A stretch of 64,000 nucleotides of DNA from NCBI GenBank assembly GCA_947492525.1, contig CANLNQ010000011.1, positions 152,461 to 216,460 on the forward strand. The letters are read 5' to 3'. Position numbers and translations under genes: made by a program. Shown piece by piece: positions 30,132-37,397 of this stretch (position 1 is the stretch's first letter; every line of letters begins with the position of its first letter). Source of the stretch: an uncultured Granulosicoccus sp. Its GTDB lineage: Bacteria > Pseudomonadota > Gammaproteobacteria > Granulosicoccales > Granulosicoccaceae. Under the pieces are notes generated by a model. It was not told the origin of the DNA, ran no database searches, and saw only the letters and a list, made by a program, of their open reading frames with translations.

Positions 30132-30734
30132 ATGATCACATGGGTAAAGAAAATCTGGAAGGTCGGCTCCCGACCCAGCGTGCACTACAGCCTCGGATTT
30201 CTGACCTTGGGCGGTTTCATTGCGGGCGTCATATTCTGGGGAGGATTCAATACCGCTCTGGAGGCAACCAATACGGAGGCGTTCTGCACTGGCTGTCATG
30301 AGATGGAAAACAACGTCTATCAGGAGCTGAAGAGCACCATCCATTACACCAATCGTTCGGGTGTCAGAGCGACCTGCCCCGATTGTCACGTGCCTCACGA
30401 ATGGACCAACAAGATAGCGCGCAAGATGCAGGCATCGAAAGAGGTCTGGGGCAAGATCTTCGGGACCATCAGCACACGAGAGAAGTTTCTCGACAAGCGA
30501 CTCGAACTGGCACAGCATGAATGGTCACGGCTCAAGGCGAACAATTCGCTTGAATGCCGAAATTGTCACGATCTCGATTACATGGACTTCACCGCTCAGA
30601 GCGCCCGCGCGGAGCAATCACACTCCACCTTTCTGGCGAGCGGAGAGAAGACCTGTATTGATTGCCACAAGGGAATTGCTCACGAACTACCGAATATGGA
30701 AGGCGTCGAGGGATGGGCGGCAAACGCGCAATAG
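30132..30734 (+). CDS. napC: Tetraheme quinol dehydrogenase NapC
   Basis: 200 residues: an N-terminal membrane anchor ([20 protein letters not shown]) and four heme motifs CTGCH, CPDCH, CRNCH and CIDCH of the NapC/NirT family. It takes electrons from membrane quinol and gives them to NapB. The operon ends here: no napF, napG or napH is present, so quinol oxidation depends on NapC alone. Confidence 0.96.
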   Translation: MITWVKKIWKVGSRPSVHYSLGFLTLGGFIAGVIFWGGFNTALEATNTEAFCTGCHEMENNVYQELKSTIHYTNRSGVRATCPDCHVPHEWTNKIARKMQASKEVWGKIFGTISTREKFLDKRLELAQHEWSRLKANNSLECRNCHDLDYMDFTAQSARAEQSHSTFLASGEKTCIDCHKGIAHELPNMEGVEGWAANAQ

Positions 30735-30761
30735 CAGGCTCGTAATAGTAAAGCGTTGATC

Positions 30762-30796
30762 GTGCGGGACATGGTTGTCGTACCATGCTCCCGCAC
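30762..30796 (+). terminator. Hairpin after napC
   Basis: GTGCGGG at 30762-30768 pairs with CCCGCAC at 30790-30796, and the internal CATGGT/ACCATG extends the stem. It lies 27 bp beyond the napC stop, with only a short T-rich tail (TTGT). Likely the end of the nap transcript. Confidence 0.55.
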
Positions 30797-30864
30797 TTGT
30801 AGACGCACTTGTAGACGCACTTGTGGAGGCACTTTCGGATGCAGTTATGGCCGCAATTGAGAAT
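30793..30864 (+). repeat. Decaying 12-bp array after nap
   Basis: Successive 12-mers are GCACTTGTAGAC twice, then GCACTTGTGGAG, GCACTTTCGGAT, GCAGTTATGGCC and GCAATTGAGAAT. Each step drifts further from the first pair, so the array is ordered by divergence. It begins inside the right arm of the putative nap terminator hairpin. The rest of the gap to 30975 holds nothing else I recognise. Confidence 0.75.
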
Positions 30865-30974
30865 TGAGGGCCGCAGTTGTAGCAACGATGCGCTTCTGAT
30901 ACCCCATGACTGGAACAATCGCGCCCAACCGCCATGCTCTGTGACAGATGCCTCCGATCATTTCGAGCGGGCTA

Positions 30975-31298
30975 CTACTTGATGAGCTGGTGACATTTAT
31001 CCAGATCGTGTGACTCCGCTCCGGGCTTCATTGAGCCCCCTTCTTCAGCCTCCTTGATCAAAGCTTCGCAATTCTCGATGTTGTAGGAGGACTCACCTAC
31101 CTCTCCTGTCTTGCCATCGCTTGCCTCGCCGGCTTTTTCTTTCGAGCCGGCCTGCTCTGAATCCTGTACCACCTTCTCTACCTTGTCATCGCTAACCGGG
31201 TCAGACTTGGGTTCTGCGGCAAAAGCCGCAAGTGACAGGACAGACAGCGCGGTTGCGCAGACCAGAGCCAGAAGGGATTGTTTGTAAAGCGGTTTCAT
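30975..31298 (-). CDS. Small exported hypothetical protein
   Basis: 107 residues. A clear signal peptide (SLLALVCATALSVLSLAAFA, cleavage before AEPKSD) precedes a charged, Lys/Glu/Ser-rich stretch (about 28-75) and a C-terminal part with two Cys (YNIENCEALIKEAEEGG and LDKCHQLIK) placed as if for a disulfide-linked helical pair. I recognise no family. Monocistronic by context. Confidence 0.6.
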   Translation of the reverse strand: MKPLYKQSLLALVCATALSVLSLAAFAAEPKSDPVSDDKVEKVVQDSEQAGSKEKAGEASDGKTGEVGESSYNIENCEALIKEAEEGGSMKPGAESHDLDKCHQLIK

Positions 31299-31558
31299 AC
31301 GGATACCTCGTTTGAGTTTTATCCACGTTACCAGCCGGCAAATGGCGCCTCTGACGTACTGTATTTCTTACACAAGCAACGCGCACACGCGTAAAAGCCA
31401 GACCAGTTCAGATAACTGAAAAAGCTACAGAGTCGGTTCCTGGAGGGTTGACCCTACTAAAGTTGAGCTGAAGAACACCGATGTACCGATGATGCATCAA
31501 TTTGTTGCTTATCTGGTTTCATCGACATTCCGCTCAGCAATAGCCACGGAGAATCACG

Positions 31559-31849
31559 ATGCCGACAGACAAACAACTTGCCAACGACCTTGTGCACACC
31601 AATAAGGAATACGAGAAGCTCAAGGGCACCAGACTGGATACCGACAAGACGCCCAGAGAAACGCCCAGCGGGCAGGCCCCTGGCAGAGGTGGTTACAGTA
31701 AGCAATTGTTCGACGAATGGACACGTGAGGAACTCGCCTCACACGTTGAGAGTCTTGGTATCGACGCCGATGATTCAAGCGACCGGGAAGAACTGATCGC
31801 GTTGATTGAAAGTCGAGATGCCACCATCGCTCGAAAGCCTTCCAGCTGA
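31559..31849 (+). CDS. Small hypothetical protein with a SAP/HeH-like C-terminal helix pair
   Basis: 96 residues, no signal or membrane segment. The N-terminal half is polar and Lys/Thr-rich; residues about 55-87 (WTREELASHVESLGIDADDS, then REELIALIESRD) resemble a SAP or HeH helix-extension-helix module, which often binds nucleic acid. The assignment is by pattern only. A GGAGA ribosome site lies upstream of the ATG. Confidence 0.6.
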   Translation: MPTDKQLANDLVHTNKEYEKLKGTRLDTDKTPRETPSGQAPGRGGYSKQLFDEWTREELASHVESLGIDADDSSDREELIALIESRDATIARKPSS

Positions 31850-32047
31850 AGACGGGCAGGTCTCTCGCAAAAAATGGACTGCATAGCGACTAGACACGTT
31901 TATCCGTCGCTACTCTGGCAGGCAGGCGAATCGAACTGCCTGATGCAACGGAGAGTGATCGGTAAGGGCGCTAATGCAACAATAGGCGCTACAGGCCCCA
32001 CGCTACAACTCCAACGGTCCCGTGTAGCGCTAACGTACAGAACCAAG

Positions 32048-32178
32048 GTCCAGCACACAGGTTCGTGCACTCAGGTTCGTGCGCTAAGTTCAGCACTAAT
32101 GTTCAGAGCTGAGGTTCAGAGCTGAGGTTCAGAGCTGAGGTTCAGAGCTGAGGTTCAGAGCTGAGGTTCTGGGCTGAG
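32048..32178 (+). repeat. 13-bp tandem array downstream of phaB
   Basis: Five perfect GTTCAGAGCTGAG units run from 32101 to 32165, followed by a variant GTTCTGGGCTGAG (32166-32178) and preceded by progressively diverged 13-14-mers (GTTCAGCACTAAT, GTTCGTGCGCTAA, GTTCGTGCACTCAG). Homogeneous units at the right and decay to the left indicate polarised growth. The 438 bp between 31850 and 32287 contain this array, the hairpin below and no gene I can support. Confidence 0.92.
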
Positions 32179-32203
32179 ATTCAGCACTAGATTCTGTGCA
32201 TGA

Positions 32204-32238
32204 TGACGGCTGTTGTCACTCAGTGTCAACAGCCGTCA
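32204..32238. terminator. Strong 12-bp inverted repeat between phaB and the 13-bp array
   Basis: TGACGGCTGTTG (32204-32215) and CAACAGCCGTCA (32227-32238) form a perfect 12-bp stem with an 11-base loop, 50 bp beyond the phaB stop. Neither side has a T-run, so intrinsic termination is doubtful; it may instead protect the 3' end of the aceE-phaB transcript. Confidence 0.55.
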
Positions 32239-32287
32239 GTCGTTACTCGACCGTGGCAATACCGCTCATGAAGCGGGTATCGTACGA

Positions 32288-33013
32288 TCAATACATATGC
32301 TGACCACCGTTGACGGAAACCGTAGAGCCTGTAATGAATCCAGCGTCATCGGCTACGAGAAATGCCACGGTTCTCGCGATATCTTCAGCTTTGCCCAGTC
32401 GCCCAACCGGAATCTTGGCAATGATCTTTTCGAGTACCGCTTCAGGTACCGCCCGGACCATGTCAGTATCCACGTAGCCAGGAGCGATGGCATTGACCGT
32501 CACGTTCTTGCCAGCACCTTCCTGAGCCAACGCTTTCGTGAAGCCGTGAATACCGGATTTCGCGGCCGCGTAGTTGACCTGCCCGTACTGACCGGCCTGG
32601 CCGTTGATGGAGCCAATGTTGACGATCCGCCCGAAACTCTTTTCGCGCATGCCATCGATCACGCAGCGGCACATGTTGAAGCAGGATCCGAGATTGGTGT
32701 CGATGACGGCCTGCCAGTTTTCCTGATCCATTCTATGCAGCGTGCCATCGCGTGTGATACCCGCGTTATTGACCAATACGTCCACCGTTCCGCCAAGATC
32801 TTCCTCGATCTTCTTGATGCCTTCCTGGCAGGCGGCGAAATCGGAAACGTCAAACTTGTAAACCGGGATACCCGTCGATTCCGAAAAATCTCGCGCTCGT
32901 TCGTCGTTGCCGGCGTAGTTCGCTGCAACGCTGTAGCCAGCTGCTTTCAGCCCTTCCGAGATGGCTGCACCAATACCACGAGTACCACCCGTCACTACCG
33001 CAATCTTTGCCAT
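32288..33013 (-). CDS. phaB: Acetoacetyl-CoA reductase
   Basis: ATG at 33013 gives 241 residues (MAKIAVVTGGTRGIGAAIS). It is an SDR of the PhbB type: NNAGITRDGTLHRMD, and the catalytic Ser-Tyr-Lys in INIGSINGQAGQYGQVNYAA...K (written NIGSINGQ and YAAAKSG), with GFITGSTVSVNGGQHMY at the C-terminus. It reduces acetoacetyl-CoA to (R)-3-hydroxybutyryl-CoA with NADPH, the PHB precursor. Last gene of the aceE-aceF-lpdA-phaA-phaB run. Confidence 0.93.
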   Translation of the reverse strand: MAKIAVVTGGTRGIGAAISEGLKAAGYSVAANYAGNDERARDFSESTGIPVYKFDVSDFAACQEGIKKIEEDLGGTVDVLVNNAGITRDGTLHRMDQENWQAVIDTNLGSCFNMCRCVIDGMREKSFGRIVNIGSINGQAGQYGQVNYAAAKSGIHGFTKALAQEGAGKNVTVNAIAPGYVDTDMVRAVPEAVLEKIIAKIPVGRLGKAEDIARTVAFLVADDAGFITGSTVSVNGGQHMY

Positions 33014-33097
33014 GATCAATCCTTCTCCTGCTGGTTGTTGAATTTACGAGTAAAGAACGATGCGCCCTCGCAAGGCGCATCGACTTGTCATGCCGTC

Positions 33098-34273
33098 CTA
33101 GTCACGTTCAACGCACATGGCGATACCCATACCGCCACCAATGCAAAGCGTTGCCAGACCTTTCTTCGCATCGCGTCTCTGCATCTCGTGCAACAGAGTG
33201 ATCAGCACGCGTGCACCCGACGCACCGATAGGATGTCCCAGGGCAATGGCGCCACCGTTGACATTGACCTTGTCGGTATCCCAACCCATGTCGTTATTGA
33301 CCGCACAGGCCTGAGCGGCGAACGCTTCATTGGCTTCCACGAGATCCAGATCACCGACCGACCATCCGGCCTTGTCCAGCGCCGCACGACTCGCTGGTAT
33401 GGGACCTGAACCCATGATCTCGGGCTCGACGCCAGCCGTCGCCCAGCTGACAACGCGTGCCAGTGGCTTCGCACCACGCGTGGCGGCTTCATCGGCGCTC
33501 ATGAGCACCAGTGCAGCGGCACCATCATTGAGGCCGGAAGCGTTTCCAGCCGTGACAGAACCCTCTTTCGAAAAGGCGGGTCGCAACTTTGCGAGAGTCT
33601 CGGCTGTCGTGCCAGGCTTGATATATTCATCCTTGTCGACAACAACATCACCGCGGCGGTTCTTGACCGTGACAGGCACGATCTCCTCTTCGAATTTCCC
33701 CGCAGCCTGCGCCGCTTCCGCCTTCTGCTGAGACGCTGCCGCAAAGGCATCCTGTGCTTCTCGAGAGATGCTCCACTTTGCCGCTACATTTTCCGCCGTG
33801 GTTCCCATGTGATAACCGTGGAACGCATCCCACAACCCATCCTTTATCATGGTGTCGACGAACTCGGCACTGCCCATCTTGTAACCACCGCGAAGATGGG
33901 CGCAATGAGTGGAAAGGCTCATGCTCTCCTGACCGCCAGCGACAACGACCTTGCTGTCTCCTGCCTTGATGGCCTGGAAGGCCATTGCAACCGTGCGCAA
34001 GCCGGAACCGCACACCTGGTTGACCGTGACTGCAGTACGTTCGGCAGGGACACCGGCTTTCATGGCAGATTGCCTCGCCGGGTTCTGACCAGTGCCCGCG
34101 GTGAGTACTTGCCCGAAGATGACTTCGGAGACGTCAGTCGCTTCGACGCCACTGCGCTTCAGCGCTTCAGTAATGGCGGTCGCTCCCAGATCAACCGCCG
34201 ACACGCTGGACAAGGCTCCAAGAAAGGAACCGATGGGAGTCCTGGCTGCGCCAGTAATGACTATGTCGTTCAT
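33098..34273 (-). CDS. phaA: Acetyl-CoA C-acetyltransferase (beta-ketothiolase)
   Basis: 391 residues. Nucleophile Cys in [18 protein letters not shown] near residue 89, active-site [10 protein letters not shown], and the second Cys in [12 protein letters not shown]; the NEAFAAQA motif is present. It condenses two acetyl-CoA to acetoacetyl-CoA. It starts 25 bp after lpdA, so it is most likely co-transcribed with the pyruvate dehydrogenase genes. No polymerase gene (phaC) is in the window. Confidence 0.94.
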   Translation of the reverse strand: MNDIVITGAARTPIGSFLGALSSVSAVDLGATAITEALKRSGVEATDVSEVIFGQVLTAGTGQNPARQSAMKAGVPAERTAVTVNQVCGSGLRTVAMAFQAIKAGDSKVVVAGGQESMSLSTHCAHLRGGYKMGSAEFVDTMIKDGLWDAFHGYHMGTTAENVAAKWSISREAQDAFAAASQQKAEAAQAAGKFEEEIVPVTVKNRRGDVVVDKDEYIKPGTTAETLAKLRPAFSKEGSVTAGNASGLNDGAAALVLMSADEAATRGAKPLARVVSWATAGVEPEIMGSGPIPASRAALDKAGWSVGDLDLVEANEAFAAQACAVNNDMGWDTDKVNVNGGAIALGHPIGASGARVLITLLHEMQRRDAKKGLATLCIGGGMGIAMCVERD

Positions 34274-34298
34274 GATGCGAGATTACCTCTGCTGGGAA

Positions 34299-36047
34299 TT
34301 AGTGCTTCTTCTTGGGTGGAATGAGATCCGTGATGGTGCCTTCGAACATCTCTGCTGCGAAATTGACCGTCTCGGACAGAGTGGGATGCGGATGAATGGT
34401 ATGACCGATATCAGTCGCATCAGCTCCCATCTCGATGGCCAGAGCAACCTCGGCAACAAGGTCTCCAGCATTGGGACCGACAATGCCTGCGCCGATGACG
34501 CGATCATCAGTCGGATCGAAAATCAGTTTCGTAATACCCTCCGATCGGCCAAGACTCAGCGAACGACCCGATGCAGCCCAGGGGAATACCCCTTTGCCGA
34601 CTTTCATGCCCTGTGCCTTCGCGTCCAATTCAGTCATGCCAACCCAGGCGACTTCCGGATCGGTATAGGCTACCGATGGAATGACCCGCGCGTCAAATAC
34701 CCGCTTCATGCCCGCACAGACTTCAGCTGCAACCTTGCCTTCGTGCACAGCCTTGTGAGCCAGCATCGGCTGACCCACAACATCCCCGATAGCGAAGATA
34801 TGCGGCACATTGGTTCTCTGCTGGTTGTCAACAGCGATGAATCCACGCTCGTCGACCGCAACACCGGCCTTGTCCAGACCCAGAGTGGCACCGTTGGGAC
34901 GACGGCCCACGGCAACCAGTACCTTGTCAAAGGTATCCACATGCTCGCCATCAGGACCGCTGAAGACCACCTTGAGACCATCAGCCTCTGCAGTGACAGC
35001 AGTGACCTTGGTTTTCAGGTAGATGTTCTCGTAGCGCCCCTTGATGCGGTTGTGCAACGGCTTGACGATATCCTTGTCGGCCCCCGGGATGATCTGATCC
35101 ATGAGTTCGACCACCGTGACCTTGGATCCCAGCGCATCATAGACCGTACCCATTTCCAGACCGATGATGCCTCCACCGAGGATCAACAGGCGCTTGGGAA
35201 TGTCTTCCAGCTCGAGTGCGCCGGTCGAGTCCAGAACCCGTGGGTCATCGTGCGGTACGAAAGGCAATTTCACAGGCTCCGAACCGGCTGCTACGACACA
35301 CTGATCGAAAGTGATGACCGTGGTCTTGTCACCGTCAGTGACTCGCAGGGATTTGGGACCATCGAACTCGCCAAAACCATTGACGATCTGAACCTTCCTG
35401 GCCTTTGCCAGGCCCTGAAGTCCGCCGGTGAGCTTGTTCACCACACCCTGCTTCCAATCCTTGAGTTCGGCGATGTTGATATCGGGTCGCACGAAAGTGA
35501 AACCATGCTCGCCCATCTCTTCATACTCGGTGATGACCTTGGCAGCATGCAGCAGCGCCTTCGAAGGAATGCAACCAACGTTCAGGCAGACACCACCCAA
35601 CTGACTGTCCTTCTCCACCAGTACTGTCCGCAGGCCGAGATCGGCAGCTCGAAAAGCGGCCGTGTATCCACCGGGTCCTGATCCCAGCACCAGCACCTCT
35701 GCGTGCATGTCACCATTGAGCGGAGCCGTGGGACTACCGGCTGAAGCAGGCGCAGAAGCAGGAGCAGCGCTGACAGCAGGCTCGGCCGCCGCCTTTGCCG
35801 CTGGCTCTGCGGCGGCCCCGGCCGTTTCGATGGCCATGATCACTGACCCTTCCGAGCAGAGATCGCCCTCAGCCACATCGATCCGGGTAATCTTGCCAGC
35901 CACCGGTGATGGCACTTCCATCGTGGCCTTGTCACTCTCCAGTTCGAGAAGAGGATCTTCTTCGCTGACCTCATCCCCTACCGAAACCAGTACCGAGACA
36001 ACAGGTACGTCCTTGAAGTCTCCAATATCAGGGACCTTGATATCCAT
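34299..36047 (-). CDS. lpdA: Dihydrolipoyl dehydrogenase with N-terminal lipoyl domain
   Basis: 582 residues. The first about 80 residues are a lipoyl domain with ELESDKATMEVPSP, followed by an Ala/Pro linker, then the flavoprotein: FAD motif VLGSGPGGYTAAFRAADLG, redox disulfide CLNVGCIPSKALLH, and the C-terminal HPHPTLSE with catalytic His-Glu. It reoxidises lipoamide in the complex. E3 proteins with their own lipoyl domain occur in Neisseria and several proteobacteria. It lies 12 bp after aceF. Confidence 0.96.
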   Translation of the reverse strand: MDIKVPDIGDFKDVPVVSVLVSVGDEVSEEDPLLELESDKATMEVPSPVAGKITRIDVAEGDLCSEGSVIMAIETAGAAAEPAAKAAAEPAVSAAPASAPASAGSPTAPLNGDMHAEVLVLGSGPGGYTAAFRAADLGLRTVLVEKDSQLGGVCLNVGCIPSKALLHAAKVITEYEEMGEHGFTFVRPDINIAELKDWKQGVVNKLTGGLQGLAKARKVQIVNGFGEFDGPKSLRVTDGDKTTVITFDQCVVAAGSEPVKLPFVPHDDPRVLDSTGALELEDIPKRLLILGGGIIGLEMGTVYDALGSKVTVVELMDQIIPGADKDIVKPLHNRIKGRYENIYLKTKVTAVTAEADGLKVVFSGPDGEHVDTFDKVLVAVGRRPNGATLGLDKAGVAVDERGFIAVDNQQRTNVPHIFAIGDVVGQPMLAHKAVHEGKVAAEVCAGMKRVFDARVIPSVAYTDPEVAWVGMTELDAKAQGMKVGKGVFPWAASGRSLSLGRSEGITKLIFDPTDDRVIGAGIVGPNAGDLVAEVALAIEMGADATDIGHTIHPHPTLSETVNFAAEMFEGTITDLIPPKKKH

Positions 36048-36059
36048 GCTGTCTACCTC

Positions 36060-37352
36060 TTAATGCATCAGGCGACGCACGTCGCCCAACAGGTGTTTGA
36101 GAGTGGCTGCAAAACGCGCGGCGAGAGCACCATCGATTGCACGATGATCGTAACTGAGCGACATGGGCAGCATGTTGCGAGGAACAAACTGTTCGCCGTC
36201 CCATACCGGCGCCATCTTCGACCGGGTCAGACCCAGTATGGCCACTTCCGGCGCATTGACGATCGGGGTGAAACTGGTGCCGCCGATACCACCGAGCGAA
36301 GAGATGGTGAAGGTTGCACCTTGCATGTCATTCGCTTTCAACTTGCCTTCTCGTGCCTGCGCCGACAGATCGGCCAGTTCCTTCGATATCTCGATGATGC
36401 CCTTGCGATCGGCATCCTTGATCACTGGCACCATGAGACCGTTGGGCGTGTCTGCTGCGAACCCGATGTTGTAGTACTCCTTGCGGATCAGCTTGTCACC
36501 GTCCGGGTGGATGGAGGAGTTGAATTCCCAGTGCGCCTTCAATGCGGAGACACTGGCCTTGACGATGAAACTCAACAAGGTGACGCGGTACCCTTCCGTC
36601 TTTGCCTGGGTGTCCATCTCCTTGCGATACTTGTCCAGATCCGTGATGTCTGCCTCTTCCTGATGAGTGACATGAGGAATGTTCAGCCAGGAGCGGTGCA
36701 GTGCCGGCCCGGACAACTTCTTGATACGGGACATCTCGACATCTTCGGTGGCACCGAACTTCGAGAAATCCACCACGGGAATGGGTGGAATACCCATGCC
36801 GCCGGAAGCGCCCGCCGACGCACCGGACGCAGGTGCCGGCGCAGTGCCCTTGAACCACTCGGTGACGTCTTCGCGCAGAATTCGTCCACCGCGGCCACTG
36901 CCCTTGATCTGCGAGAGGTCCGCTCCCAGTTGCCGGGCGAAGGCCCTGATCGATGGCGATGCATGAGCACGCTTGAACCCGGCTTCATTGACATTGGCAA
37001 CACTGGACTTGCTGGCCTGGGTATCGGCGGGAGGTGCAATTCCGACTGGCTCCTTGTCGACCACTGCCGGCGTAGGACTCTCTGCGGCCGCCGCCGGTGC
37101 CGCATCCCCGGCGCCTTCGGTTTCGAGGATCAGAACCAGCGATCCCATGGACACGGTATCACCCTCACTGACCTTGATTTCCTTGACCACACCCGCTGCC
37201 GGGCTCGGCACCTCCATCGTGGCCTTGTCACTCTCCAGCTCGATCAATGGATCTTCCGTATCGACAGTATCCCCTACCCCCACCAGAATGCTGATGACAG
37301 GAATATCCGTGAAATCCCCGATATCTGGAACGGTTACGTCAAGCGCTGACAT
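36060..37352 (-). CDS. aceF: Dihydrolipoyllysine-residue acetyltransferase (PDH E2)
   Basis: 430 residues with one lipoyl domain (about 1-80, LELESDKATMEVPSPAAGVV), a peripheral subunit-binding domain (about 128-165, HASPSIRAFARQLGADLSQI) and the catalytic domain ending with YDHRAIDGALAARFAATL, which holds the active-site His and Asp. E. coli AceF has three lipoyl domains; here one, but E3 carries an extra. It transfers acetyl groups to CoA. Confidence 0.95.
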   Translation of the reverse strand: MSALDVTVPDIGDFTDIPVISILVGVGDTVDTEDPLIELESDKATMEVPSPAAGVVKEIKVSEGDTVSMGSLVLILETEGAGDAAPAAAAESPTPAVVDKEPVGIAPPADTQASKSSVANVNEAGFKRAHASPSIRAFARQLGADLSQIKGSGRGGRILREDVTEWFKGTAPAPASGASAGASGGMGIPPIPVVDFSKFGATEDVEMSRIKKLSGPALHRSWLNIPHVTHQEEADITDLDKYRKEMDTQAKTEGYRVTLLSFIVKASVSALKAHWEFNSSIHPDGDKLIRKEYYNIGFAADTPNGLMVPVIKDADRKGIIEISKELADLSAQAREGKLKANDMQGATFTISSLGGIGGTSFTPIVNAPEVAILGLTRSKMAPVWDGEQFVPRNMLPMSLSYDHRAIDGALAARFAATLKHLLGDVRRLMH

Positions 37353-37397
37353 GTGTTTCTCCTGAATGTCTTGTATGTGGGCGATGATCAGGCACGA

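Noticed and set aside
34092..35681. 529-codon frame antisense to lpdA and phaA
   Set aside because: Covers two genes with full catalytic motifs; its own translation shows no family features.
36063..37349. 428-codon frame antisense to aceF
   Set aside because: Same reason: aceF motifs on the other strand are unambiguous.
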